Assembly: GCA_046299555.1 (NCBI GenBank)
Contig: JBKBHS010000001.1
Location: forward strand, 1,550,001-1,614,000
From: CALKJP01 sp046299555
GTDB taxonomy: Bacteria > Bacteroidota > Bacteroidia > JACCXN01
Direction of reading: 5' to 3'
Length of the DNA stretch: 64,000 bases
In this document: positions 25,913 to 35,288 of the stretch, piece by piece
How positions within the stretch are numbered: position 1 is the first letter of the stretch
Layout of the letters: each line of letters opens with the position of its first letter
The notes under the pieces: generated by a model
What the model was told of the DNA's origin: nothing
What the model saw: the letters and a program-made list of their open reading frames with translations, nothing else
Database searches by the model: none
Translations under genes and position numbers: made by a program

Positions 25913-26692
25913 TTAAATAAGTCTTTTTATAATTCTTAAATTATGCGTGTACTGATGAGTTTCTTTATTAAATATTCCGTAATGGTCTAATCGATCAATT
26001 CTAACTTTTCCGGATGCATGAATTATATAACCATCGGCCATTACAATTCCCACATGAATAATTTGTCCAAGTTCATTATCAAAAAAAGCTAAATCTCCAG
26101 GTTCTGCTTCTTCTACAAAGCTTAAAGTAGTACCTATTTCAGCTTGTTGATAGGCATCGCGAGGAATTTTAATTCCTCCTAGTTTATAAACCAATTGAGT
26201 AAATCCTGAACAATCTATACCAAATGGAGAGCGTCCACCCCACAAATAGGGTGTGTTTAAGTAACTAAGTGCAAATTCTATGAGTTGGTTTTTAGAAAAT
26301 TTTGATGTTGGAGAATTTGCTAGTCCTTCGTATAAAAATTCGACACCTTGAAGATTAATACTTTCTCCATCATAAAAAGGAAGAGTGCTACCCATAACAA
26401 TAGGTAGCACTTCTTGTTTTTCCTTGTGTGTGATTAGTTGAATCATATCTACCGCAACATGCATGGGTATTTCCTGAAGTTCATTGTATGTTTCTTCAGA
26501 AATCAGCATGCATTGTTTTGCATCAATCCAGCAATCGTAATTATCATATGCAGTTCGAATATAAAGCCACTTTTTTTGTGCTTCAATAATTTGAAAATGT
26601 TCGCCAAACAGCAGCTGTGTAACCATCTCGCTTTTATCAGATGCTTCAGCTCTGCAGGGTACAATACTCAAATTACAAATGCCGTACTGCAT
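25913..26692 (-). CDS. NlpC/P60 (C40) peptidase with SH3 domain
   Basis: A 259-residue cell-wall cysteine peptidase that probably cleaves peptidoglycan stem peptides. The N-terminal part contains bacterial SH3-like segments (GEHFQIIEAQKKWLYIRTAY, CWIDAKQC). The C-terminal NlpC/P60 domain has the catalytic cysteine in DCSGFTQLVYKLGG, the histidine in HVGIVMADGYIIHASG and the typical PYLWGGRSPFG entry motif. No signal peptide is obvious in the first 20 residues, so export is uncertain. It lies 2 bases after the thiolase gene on the same strand, a pairing without an evident functional reason. Confidence 0.92.
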   Translation of the reverse strand: MQYGICNLSIVPCRAEASDKSEMVTQLLFGEHFQIIEAQKKWLYIRTAYDNYDCWIDAKQCMLISEETYNELQEIPMHVAVDMIQLITHKEKQEVLPIVMGSTLPFYDGESINLQGVEFLYEGLANSPTSKFSKNQLIEFALSYLNTPYLWGGRSPFGIDCSGFTQLVYKLGGIKIPRDAYQQAEIGTTLSFVEEAEPGDLAFFDNELGQIIHVGIVMADGYIIHASGKVRIDRLDHYGIFNKETHQYTHNLRIIKRLI

Positions 26693-26694
26693 TT

Positions 26695-27876
26695 TTAATT
26701 TATATTTTCAATTATCATAGCACTTGCTCCACCGCCTCCATTGCAAATTCCGGCAGCACCGTATTTACCGTTATTTTGTTTTAATACATTAATTAGCGTA
26801 ACAATTATTCGGCAGCCTGAACTTCCTAATGGATGCCCTAAAGCAACAGCACCACCATTTACATCTACTTTTTCAGGATTTAAACCTAGTTCTTTTATAT
26901 TGGCTAAGCCTACTACCGAGAATGCTTGATTTAATTCCCAGTAATCAATGTCGCTTATTTTTAAGTTAGCTTTTTTTAATGCTTTTGGAATAGCTACCGA
27001 AGGGGCTGTGGTAAACCACTCCGGAGCTTGTTCGGCATCAGCAAAGCTTATAATTTTGGCCAAAGGTTTTATTCCAAGAGCATCCGCTTTTTCTTTACTC
27101 ATTAAAATAACAGCCGATGCACCATCGTTTAATGTTGAAGCATTTGCAGCTGTAACTGTACCATCTTTTTGAAATACGGGTGAAAGAGTAGGAATTTTGT
27201 CTAATTTAACATTGGTGTATTCTTCATCTTTAGTTACAATTACAGGGTCGCCTTTGCGTTGTGGAACTGAAACCGGAATTACTTCGTTATCAAATTTTCC
27301 ACTTTCCCAAGCAGCTGCAGCTCGTTTGTATGAGTTAATGGCAAATTGGTCTTGTTCTTCGCGTGAAATATTTTTTTCTTTGGCACATATTTCAGCGCAA
27401 TTACCCATGTGTTGGCGATTATAAACATCTATTAATCCATCATATACCATTCCGTCAATTAATTTAGCATCTCCTAATCTGAAACCTGTTCTTGAGCCTG
27501 GTAAATAATGTGGTACTTGACTCATGTTTTCCATTCCTCCTGCCACAACCACATCATTATCACCTAACATAATACTTTGTGCTGCCAAAGCTATTGATTT
27601 CATTCCCGAAGCACAAACTTTATTAACGGTTGTACAAACAACACTATCAGGCAATCCGGCAAATTTAGCAGCCTGACGAGCAGGTGCTTGCCCTAATCCG
27701 GCTTGTAATACATTACCCATATATACTTCTTGCACTTCTTTAGGGTCTAATTTTATTTTTTCTAAAGCGCCTTTAATGGCTGCTGCTCCCAATTGAGTGG
27801 CTGATAAGCTTGCTAATGCACCATTAAAACTTCCCATTGGAGTTCGAACGGCAGAAACTATATAAACTTCTTTCAT
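26695..27876 (-). CDS. Acetyl-CoA C-acetyltransferase (thiolase)
   Basis: A 393-residue thiolase condensing or cleaving acyl-CoA units in the cytoplasm. The nucleophile cysteine is in NKVCASGMKSIALAAQ (about residue 88), the second site in GGAVALGHPLGSSGCR (histidine) and the third in CNGGGGASAMI (cysteine). Length and the MGNVLQAGLGQAPARQAA segment fit the biosynthetic/degradative tetrameric thiolases (AtoB/ThlA group). Its own -7 box lies at 27917. No other fatty-acid or ketone-body genes are in the window, so the physiological direction is open. Confidence 0.95.
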   Translation of the reverse strand: MKEVYIVSAVRTPMGSFNGALASLSATQLGAAAIKGALEKIKLDPKEVQEVYMGNVLQAGLGQAPARQAAKFAGLPDSVVCTTVNKVCASGMKSIALAAQSIMLGDNDVVVAGGMENMSQVPHYLPGSRTGFRLGDAKLIDGMVYDGLIDVYNRQHMGNCAEICAKEKNISREEQDQFAINSYKRAAAAWESGKFDNEVIPVSVPQRKGDPVIVTKDEEYTNVKLDKIPTLSPVFQKDGTVTAANASTLNDGASAVILMSKEKADALGIKPLAKIISFADAEQAPEWFTTAPSVAIPKALKKANLKISDIDYWELNQAFSVVGLANIKELGLNPEKVDVNGGAVALGHPLGSSGCRIIVTLINVLKQNNGKYGAAGICNGGGGASAMIIENIN

Positions 27877-27916
27877 GTTATTATATTTAATTGTTTAACA
27901 AAAATTCAAAAGCAGA

Positions 27917-27924
27917 CAAATGTA
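27917..27924 (-). promoter_or_regulatory. -7 promoter box of the thiolase gene
   Basis: TACATTTG on the minus strand, an exact TAnnTTTG match 40 bases before the ATG. A weaker TATTTTCG box for the divergent HD gene lies near 27974. Confidence 0.55.
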
Positions 27925-28002
27925 ATTATTAAAAACTTAAAAATTAAGTCTGATTAAGGTTTATTAATTGTTTATTTTCGTATCGCAAAGCATAAATAAA
28001 TT

Positions 28003-30063
28003 ATGATGAATAAAATTTTTGATACAATTAGAAATCTTCACGAACAAATATTTAAAACTCTTTTGTTTTTAATTGCTTTGTTTTTAATTGTGTATTGGAT
28101 TCCCGGTGAACGTAAGTTTTCTTTTGACTATTCTAAAAATAAACCATGGCAACATGAGGAGCTAGTTGCTCCTTTTGATTTTGCAATATATAAAAACGAA
28201 AATGAAATTAATCAAGAAAAAGAACTTGTTATAAATTCTTCATATTACTACTTTAATAAAGATATAGATTTAATCAATAAAAAAATAAGTGAATTTTCAA
28301 CAACTTTTATAATAAAATGGAATGATAAATATGGAGTATCGAACAATAATCAAAAAGCAATATTGCTTAAGGTTGGAAATGAATTATTAAATGAAATTTA
28401 TACCAAAGGAGTTATTTCGGCTCCTGATGAAATAATGGAAGATTTAAAAAAAGGAAAATCTTTTTATATAATTAAAAATCAAATAGCCGAATTAGCTTCA
28501 ATTAATGATGTTTTTACACTCAAATCAGCATATTTATACTGCGAAAATAAACTTAAAGAAATACAAGGTGGCGAATTTTTGTTAAGTGTTATCAATGAAA
28601 ATATTGTTGCAAATGTTTGGTATAATAAAGAATACACCGATGAAATTTTAAAACAAAAAATAGAAAACATATCGCTTACTAAAGGGCTGATTCAAAAAGG
28701 GGAGCGTATTATATCGAAAGGAGAAATTGTTAACGATGAAAAGTTTGAAATTCTTGAATCGTTAAAAAAAGAGTATATACATCAAAAACAACATCGTTTT
28801 TCAAAATGGTATATTTTTTTGGGACAATTAATATTAATTTCTTTGGCTTTAGCTTCTATTTATTTATTCCTTTATCATTTTAGAAAAGATATTGCAGCAG
28901 ATAACAAGCGTATTGTATTTTTATTAATCCTTATGTTATTAATGCACTTTTTAGTGTATGTTTCTAATAATACCAATTATATAAGTATTTATATCATTCC
29001 ATTTTGTATTTTGCCAATTATAATACGAACTTTCTACGATACGCGATTAGCCTCATTTGTTCATACTATTTGTATTCTAACACTTGGCTTTTCTGTATCA
29101 AATAGTTTTGAATTTATTTTTCTGCAAATTATTGCCGGTACTCTTACAATTTTCAGCATAGTAAATATGAATAGGCGTTCACAATTATTTGGTACAAGTT
29201 TGGTAATTTTTGTGGCTTATTTATTAGGTTATATTAGTTTTCAATTAATTTATGAAGGTTCAATTACAGAGCTAAAATATAGCCACATTGGTTACTTTGC
29301 ATTTAATGCCATGCTTACATTATTTACTTATCCGTTAATCTATTTATTTGAAAAAATATTCGGATTTGTTTCAGATGTAACCTTAATGGAATTGTCAGAT
29401 ACGAATAATCCCTTATTAAGAGAATTATCTAATAAGGCTCCGGGAACATTTCAACATTCATTACAAGTTGCCAATTTAGCCGAATCAGCTATTTTTGAAA
29501 TAGGAGGTAATGCTTTGTTAACAAGAGCAGGTGCTTTATATCATGATATTGGAAAAATGGATAATCCGCTATATTTTATCGAAAATCAAACATCCGGTAT
29601 CAATCCTCATAATGAACTCGATTTTGAAGAAAGTGCTGAAATCATTATAAGTCATGTAAAAAAAGGAGTAGAAAAAGCCAAAAAACATAATTTGCCTGAC
29701 AGTGTGATAGATTTTATACGTACGCATCATGGCGATTCAGTAGTTCAATATTTTTATCGTTCCTACTTAAAGCATTTTCCGGACGAAATAGTGGATGAAA
29801 ATAAATTTAGATATCCCGGACCTCGTCCTTATTCAAAAGAAACAGCAGTGCTTATGATGGCAGATTCAGTTGAAGCAGCATCAAGAAGTTTAGCTAAAAA
29901 GGATGCAGAAAGTTTAGAAAATTTAGTTGACTCAATTATTGATTATCAAATTAAAGAACAGCAATTTGTAAATGCTGATATAACCTTTAAGGACATTACC
30001 CGAATTAAAAAAATATTTAAAAAGAAGCTTCAGAATATCTATCATACCCGCATCGAATATTAA
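28003..30063 (+). CDS. 7TM-HD family phosphodiesterase (PgpH-like)
   Basis: A 686-residue inner-membrane protein of the 7TMR-HD family. A first helix (about 20-35) is followed by an extracytoplasmic 7TMR-HDED domain to about residue 265. Seven membrane helices then run to about 455. The cytoplasmic HD domain has FQHSLQVANLAESA, YHDIGKMDNPLYF and RTHHGDSVVQYFY. In Firmicutes this architecture (PgpH) hydrolyses c-di-AMP; for Bacteroidota the same activity is an inference from architecture. Metal-binding histidines and aspartates are all present. It is alone in its transcription unit. Confidence 0.93.
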   Translation: MMNKIFDTIRNLHEQIFKTLLFLIALFLIVYWIPGERKFSFDYSKNKPWQHEELVAPFDFAIYKNENEINQEKELVINSSYYYFNKDIDLINKKISEFSTTFIIKWNDKYGVSNNNQKAILLKVGNELLNEIYTKGVISAPDEIMEDLKKGKSFYIIKNQIAELASINDVFTLKSAYLYCENKLKEIQGGEFLLSVINENIVANVWYNKEYTDEILKQKIENISLTKGLIQKGERIISKGEIVNDEKFEILESLKKEYIHQKQHRFSKWYIFLGQLILISLALASIYLFLYHFRKDIAADNKRIVFLLILMLLMHFLVYVSNNTNYISIYIIPFCILPIIIRTFYDTRLASFVHTICILTLGFSVSNSFEFIFLQIIAGTLTIFSIVNMNRRSQLFGTSLVIFVAYLLGYISFQLIYEGSITELKYSHIGYFAFNAMLTLFTYPLIYLFEKIFGFVSDVTLMELSDTNNPLLRELSNKAPGTFQHSLQVANLAESAIFEIGGNALLTRAGALYHDIGKMDNPLYFIENQTSGINPHNELDFEESAEIIISHVKKGVEKAKKHNLPDSVIDFIRTHHGDSVVQYFYRSYLKHFPDEIVDENKFRYPGPRPYSKETAVLMMADSVEAASRSLAKKDAESLENLVDSIIDYQIKEQQFVNADITFKDITRIKKIFKKKLQNIYHTRIEY

Positions 30064-30249
30064 TCTGATTTGATTATTTAGAATAGTTAGTTAATCGTTA
30101 TATACATTTTGTCTGTCGAAACTTGTTAAAAACTTTTAAAGTTAAATCAAGCAACCTATTGATTAACAAACGTTTTTTACTAAATTGCAATTAATAATTC
30201 AATAAAATTTTCAATTAATCAATATTAATTAACTACTACTTGCTTTTAT

Positions 30250-33200
30250 ATGAAAAGAATTAAATTCCCTTATTTTACATTTCTTTTAATTGTTACTTTA
30301 TTTATTTCGGGAACCCTATTTTCTCAAACCGTTTACGAATGGTATCAAGATGGGAAGGTTATTTTTCAATTAAAAACAGAAACTTCCTATAAATTCCCCA
30401 AAGCCGATAAATATAAGTCTGTAAATATAAATGAAGTTGAATTTTTAGCAGCCATTGCTGAAAAATATAAAATTAGAAGACTTGTACATTTACATCCGGA
30501 AGTAAAAGATGAAAAATTAGTTAGAACCTATCAAATTGAATTTGATAATTATGAAAAAGTAGATGAATTAATCAAAGAACTGAATAAATATGATTTTATT
30601 GAATACGCAGAGAAAAAAGAATTGCATAAAACATTTTTTACTCCCAATGATCCACAATATACCAATCAATGGCATTTAACCAAAATACAAGCAGGATTGG
30701 CTTGGGATATATCTCAAGGTTCATCAAGTATAATAGTTGCTGTAACTGATAATGCTATAAGAACAACCCACCCTGATTTGCAAAACAAATTAGTAGCAGG
30801 TAGAGATGTGGTAGATAATGATAACGATCCAAATCCATGTGGAAGTAATGATGGATTGCATGGTTCGCATGTTTCGGGAATTGTTGGAGCACAAACTAAT
30901 AATGGTATAGGTATAGCTTCAATTGGGTTTAATATAAGAATAATGCCGATAAAAATTGGTGATTGTTCAGGAGCATTAACCAATGCATATGATGGTATAA
31001 TATGGGCATATCAAAATGGAGCACATATTATAAACTGTTCATGGGGTGGAGCAGGATATTCTACTTATGGACAAAATGTGGTAAATGCAGCATGGAATGC
31101 AGGTTCTATAGTAGTAGCTGCAGCGGGTAATGATAATGTTTCCACACAATTTTATCCGGCAGCTTATAATAACGTAATATCAGTAGCATCTACGGCCAGT
31201 ACTGATGCAAAATCAAGTTTTTCTAACTATGGTACATGGATAGATATTTCTGCACCCGGCTCCAGTATTTTAAGTTGTAATGCTACAACCGGATATACTA
31301 CTCTTCAAGGAACCTCTATGGCTTGTCCATTGGTTTCAGGATTATTAGGTTTAATGAAATCGCATGGACCAACATTGAGCAATACACAATTAATAAATTG
31401 TTTATACAGCAGTGCAGACAACATTGATGCTCAAAATTCAGGTTATATTGGGCAATTAGGAGCAGGCAGAATTAATGCTTATCAAGCCCTTTTGTGCGTA
31501 AATGCAGCAACTGTTGCAAGAGATGCTGGTATTTCTCAAATTATTACACCTCGAGGTATAATTTGTACAGCAACATTTACGCCTCAAGTTACATTAAGAA
31601 ATTTCGGATCGAATACATTAACATCTGCAACTATTAATTATAGAATTGATAATAATCCAATTCAAACATTTAACTGGACAGGAAGTTTAGCTACAGGAGC
31701 AACTACAAATATTACATTGCCCAATATGACAACAACTAATGGGCAACATACATTTACAGCTTATACAACAAATCCAAATAATAATTCCGATCAAAATAAT
31801 TTAAATGATACAACTGTTTCTTCTTTTGGGGTTTATACTACGGGATTAAATTTACCTTTTACAGAAACATTTGAGTCAAATTCAACTACACGCTCATTAT
31901 GGTCGGTTGATAATCCGGATGGAGGGATAACCTGGGCTCTTTATACTATAGCAGGAACTACACCAGGTAATACTGCTGCCGGTATAGATTTTTATAATTA
32001 TGCTTCAACCGGACAAAGAGATGGTTTGATAAGCCCACCTCTAAATTTCTCTAATTTATCATCAGCCCAACTATATTTTGAACATGCCTACAGAAGATAT
32101 AATACATCTAGTACTGATTCATTAATTATATATGTTTCGACCGATTGTGGTCAAACATTTACCAGAATTTGGGCTAGAGGTGAAAATGGTTCATTTACTT
32201 TAGCAACTCAAAATCCAAGCACAACAGCATTTTCGCCTTCAAATTCTAATCAATGGTGCATGGGTAGTTCTTCTCCTCCATGTAATACCATCAGTTTAAA
32301 TTCATTTATTGGTAATCCAAATGTTATTTTAAAGTTTGAAGGTTTTAATAATTATGGCAACAATTTATTTTTAGATAATATTAATGTTACGGGAACAGTA
32401 GCCTCTGTTGGCCCTACCGCAAGTTTTACTTCCAATACAGCAACTGTTTGTGCAGGTCAATCGGTGAACTTTACTGATCAGTCTAGTCCGAATATTACAT
32501 CTTGGAGCTGGTCGTTTCCAGGTGGCACGCCTTCAACATCAACACAACAAAACCCTACTGTTACTTATAATACACCCGGTACTTATAATGTGTCTTTAAC
32601 GGTAACTAATGCCAATGGCAGCAATACTGTTACAATGAATAATTATATAACTGTAAATGCTCTACCAACAGTTACAGCAAGCGCATCACCATCTACTATT
32701 TGCGCAGGCTCATCTACAACCCTAACGGCAAGTGGTGCAAATACCTATTCTTGGAATAATGGCTTAGGAACCGGTGCTACTAAAACGGCATCACCAACTA
32801 CAACTACAACATATACCGTAACAGGAACTAGTGTGGCAGGATGTACAAATACGGCCAATGTTACTGTAACAGTTAATCCATTACCAACAGTAACAGCAAC
32901 AGGTTCTCCAACTACTATTTGTGCTGGCGCAAGTGCAAATTTAACAGCATCAGGAGCCAATAGTTACACTTGGGATAATGGTTTAGGAACAGGTGCAAAT
33001 AAAACTGTAAATCCTACTAATAATACAACTTATACTGTAACCGGAACAAATACTACTACAGGATGTACTAACACGGCAAGCGTTACAATTAATGTTAACC
33101 CATTGCCAAATGTTACCCTTACAGCCTCTAACAGTTCTATTTGTGTTGGAGGTTCTGTTACTTTAACAGCCGGAGGTGCTAATTCATATTCGTGGAGCAA

Positions 33201-35187
33201 TGGTTTAGGCACAGGTTCAACAAAAACAGTTTCACCTACTACAACCACTACATATACTGTAACCGGAACAAATACTACAACAGGTTGTAGTAATTCTGCA
33301 AGTATAACCATTACGGTTAATCCTCTACCAACAATAAGTGCAACTGCATCACCAAGTACAATTTGTGCAGGTGCTTCAGCTACATTAACAGCATCCGGAG
33401 CAAATTCTTATACGTGGAATAATGGCTTAGGAAATGGTGCTACTAAAACAGTTACACCAACTACAACTACTACTTATACCGTAACAGGTACCAGTACAAC
33501 TACAGGTTGTAGTAATACAGCCAATGTAACGGTTACAGTAAATCCATTACCAAATGTAACGGCAACAGGTTCACCATTATCTATTTGTGTTGGTCAGTCA
33601 GCTACATTAACGGCATCCGGAGCAAATTCTTATTCTTGGAGCAATGGTTTAGGTACCGGAGCTAATAAAACCGTTACCCCTACATCAACTACCACATATA
33701 CCGTTACCGGAACAAATAGCACTACCGGATGTACCAATACTGCTAATGTAACAATTACAGTAAATCCCTTACCAACAATTACAGCAACTGCATCACCCGC
33801 ATCTATTTGTATTGGTTCATCAACTACACTTAATGCAATTGGAGCAAGTACCTATACTTGGAATAATGGTTTAGGCTCTGGAGCATCACATACAGTATCA
33901 CCAACAGCTAATACAACTTATACGGTTACTGGTACAAGTGCTGCAGGCTGTGTCAATACCGGAAGCGTTACGGTAACTGTTAATCCTTTGCCAACAGTAA
34001 ATGCATCTGCTACTCAAACTACGATATGTGCAGGCGGAACAACAACTTTAAGTGCTGCCGGAGCAAATACCTATGTTTGGAATAATGGATTGGGTAATGG
34101 TGCAACTCATACGGTAAATCCAACTACTACAACTACTTATACAGTTACAGGAACTTCTGCAGCCGGTTGTTCAAACACTGCATCTATTACAATTAATGTG
34201 AATCCCCTTCCAAATGTAACGGCTATTGCAAATCCTTTGGTAATTTGCATAGGAAGTTCAACAATTATATCTGCAACCGGAGCTGATTCTTACACTTGGG
34301 ATAATGGTTTAGGAGCAGGAGTGTCACATACGGTTTCTCCAACATTTAACACAACATTTACAGTTACAGGTACTAATACAACAACTGGATGTTCCAATAC
34401 AGCTTCTGTAACCATAACGGTTGATAATAATGCACCAATAGTAAATGCTACAGTATCTGCAACCAGTGTTTGTGTTGGAGAAGTAGTTACTGTTGATGCA
34501 TCTACAAGTCCGAATATTGATACCTATAATTGGTCTTTTGTCGGAGCTAATCCTTCAACAAGTAATAATGCTATTGAACAAATTACTTATTCAACCCCCG
34601 GAACATATACTATCAGTTTAATTGCTTCTAATACTTGCGGTTCAAATAATTCATTTTCGCAGCAAATCACAGTAAATTCATTACCTGATATTTCTGCCAT
34701 TGCAGCCAACGATAAAATATGTGTAGGTTCTTCTACAACCATTTTAGCATCAGGAGCGGTTAATTATTTATGGTCGCCTTCAATAGGCTTAAATACAACC
34801 AGCGGAAATTTAGTAACTGCATCACCTTCTGTAACTACAACATATATCGTTACAGGTTTTGATAGTAATGGATGTTCTGATTCAGCTTCAGTTACAATTA
34901 TGGTAGATGATTGTTTAGGCATTACTGAACAAAACGGCAATTCGGTTTATGCTTATTACAACCCTGAAAGCAGAAATATTGTGGTAAAAGTAATTAGTAC
35001 CAAGAATAAAAATTATCAAATTAACATTACTAATAATGTTGGTCAATTAGTTTATTCAACAAGAGAAACCATTGTGTCGGGTGATAATATCATTCAAATA
35101 CCATTTAATAATTATGCTACAGGAGTATATATCATCCATTTATTTAATGAATCTGAAATGCATAATAGCAAGTTTTTTCAGCCTTAA
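30250..35187 (+). CDS. Secreted subtilase (S8) with PKD and repeated Ig-like domains, T9SS cargo
   Basis: A 1645-residue extracellular serine protease. After the signal peptide (ending LFSQ) and a propeptide-like segment comes a subtilisin domain with the complete triad: Asp167 in AVTDNAIRTTHPDL, His207 in HGSHVSG and Ser356 in GTSMACP. A CARDB-like domain, a jellyroll segment and a PKD domain (SWSWSFPGGTPSTS) follow. Then come eight near-identical Ig-like repeats of 73-74 residues (about 802-1390), a second PKD and a ninth divergent repeat. It ends with a T9SS type A sorting domain (INITNNVGQLVYST ... GVYIIHLF). The protein probably acts on the cell surface or in the medium; the long repeat stalk may hold the protease away from the cell. 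Confidence 0.93.
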   Translation: MKRIKFPYFTFLLIVTLFISGTLFSQTVYEWYQDGKVIFQLKTETSYKFPKADKYKSVNINEVEFLAAIAEKYKIRRLVHLHPEVKDEKLVRTYQIEFDNYEKVDELIKELNKYDFIEYAEKKELHKTFFTPNDPQYTNQWHLTKIQAGLAWDISQGSSSIIVAVTDNAIRTTHPDLQNKLVAGRDVVDNDNDPNPCGSNDGLHGSHVSGIVGAQTNNGIGIASIGFNIRIMPIKIGDCSGALTNAYDGIIWAYQNGAHIINCSWGGAGYSTYGQNVVNAAWNAGSIVVAAAGNDNVSTQFYPAAYNNVISVASTASTDAKSSFSNYGTWIDISAPGSSILSCNATTGYTTLQGTSMACPLVSGLLGLMKSHGPTLSNTQLINCLYSSADNIDAQNSGYIGQLGAGRINAYQALLCVNAATVARDAGISQIITPRGIICTATFTPQVTLRNFGSNTLTSATINYRIDNNPIQTFNWTGSLATGATTNITLPNMTTTNGQHTFTAYTTNPNNNSDQNNLNDTTVSSFGVYTTGLNLPFTETFESNSTTRSLWSVDNPDGGITWALYTIAGTTPGNTAAGIDFYNYASTGQRDGLISPPLNFSNLSSAQLYFEHAYRRYNTSSTDSLIIYVSTDCGQTFTRIWARGENGSFTLATQNPSTTAFSPSNSNQWCMGSSSPPCNTISLNSFIGNPNVILKFEGFNNYGNNLFLDNINVTGTVASVGPTASFTSNTATVCAGQSVNFTDQSSPNITSWSWSFPGGTPSTSTQQNPTVTYNTPGTYNVSLTVTNANGSNTVTMNNYITVNALPTVTASASPSTICAGSSTTLTASGANTYSWNNGLGTGATKTASPTTTTTYTVTGTSVAGCTNTANVTVTVNPLPTVTATGSPTTICAGASANLTASGANSYTWDNGLGTGANKTVNPTNNTTYTVTGTNTTTGCTNTASVTINVNPLPNVTLTASNSSICVGGSVTLTAGGANSYSWSNGLGTGSTKTVSPTTTTTYTVTGTNTTTGCSNSASITITVNPLPTISATASPSTICAGASATLTASGANSYTWNNGLGNGATKTVTPTTTTTYTVTGTSTTTGCSNTANVTVTVNPLPNVTATGSPLSICVGQSATLTASGANSYSWSNGLGTGANKTVTPTSTTTYTVTGTNSTTGCTNTANVTITVNPLPTITATASPASICIGSSTTLNAIGASTYTWNNGLGSGASHTVSPTANTTYTVTGTSAAGCVNTGSVTVTVNPLPTVNASATQTTICAGGTTTLSAAGANTYVWNNGLGNGATHTVNPTTTTTYTVTGTSAAGCSNTASITINVNPLPNVTAIANPLVICIGSSTIISATGADSYTWDNGLGAGVSHTVSPTFNTTFTVTGTNTTTGCSNTASVTITVDNNAPIVNATVSATSVCVGEVVTVDASTSPNIDTYNWSFVGANPSTSNNAIEQITYSTPGTYTISLIASNTCGSNNSFSQQITVNSLPDISAIAANDKICVGSSTTILASGAVNYLWSPSIGLNTTSGNLVTASPSVTTTYIVTGFDSNGCSDSASVTIMVDDCLGITEQNGNSVYAYYNPESRNIVVKVISTKNKNYQINITNNVGQLVYSTRETIVSGDNIIQIPFNNYATGVYIIHLFNESEMHNSKFFQP
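32653..34419 (+). repeat. Eight in-frame tandem repeats in the subtilase gene
   Basis: Units begin at 32653, 32872, 33094, 33316, 33538, 33760, 33979 and 34198, with lengths of 219 or 222 bases (73/74 codons). Each starts VNPLPxVTA, has an ICxG turn, a W(N/S/D)NGLGxG core and ends GCxNTAxVTV. The 3-base difference comes from TGTSxAGC versus TGTNTTTGC. A ninth diverged unit lies near 34674. Both proteins and DNA are similar, indicating amplification within the gene. Confidence 0.9.
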
Positions 35188-35212
35188 TTATAGAATTTTA
35201 ATTGTTAACCTC

Positions 35213-35240
35213 AAGGGCTGCATTATAGCAGCCCTTTTTT
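35213..35240 (+). terminator. Terminator after the subtilase gene
   Basis: AAGGGCTGC pairs with GCAGCCCTT around ATTATA, followed by a six-T run. It lies 26 bases after the stop. Confidence 0.9.
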
Positions 35241-35251
35241 AATTTTCACCT

Positions 35252-35280
35252 TTTGTTTTAATCTGAAAAATGTATCTTTA
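35252..35280 (+). promoter_or_regulatory. Promoter of the BatA-dihydroorotase operon
   Basis: TTTG at 35252-35255, a 17-base spacer and TATCTTTA at 35273-35280 (TAnnTTTG with the last base changed). The BatA ATG is 9 bases downstream, giving a very short leader. Confidence 0.6.
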
Positions 35281-35288
35281 CGCCTTAA

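Noticed and set aside
30064..30249. Possible promoter (TATACATTTTG near 30102) of the subtilase gene
   Set aside because: The box has one base too many for TAnnTTTG and lies about 140 bases from the ATG; support is too weak to list.
32745..33311. Open frames on the minus strand of the subtilase repeat region
   Set aside because: They mirror the low-complexity coding repeats and have no start context or family resemblance.
32653..34419. Regularly spaced repeats that could suggest a CRISPR array
   Set aside because: Units are 219-222 bases, in frame and coding for Ig-like domains; there are no short repeats with unique spacers.
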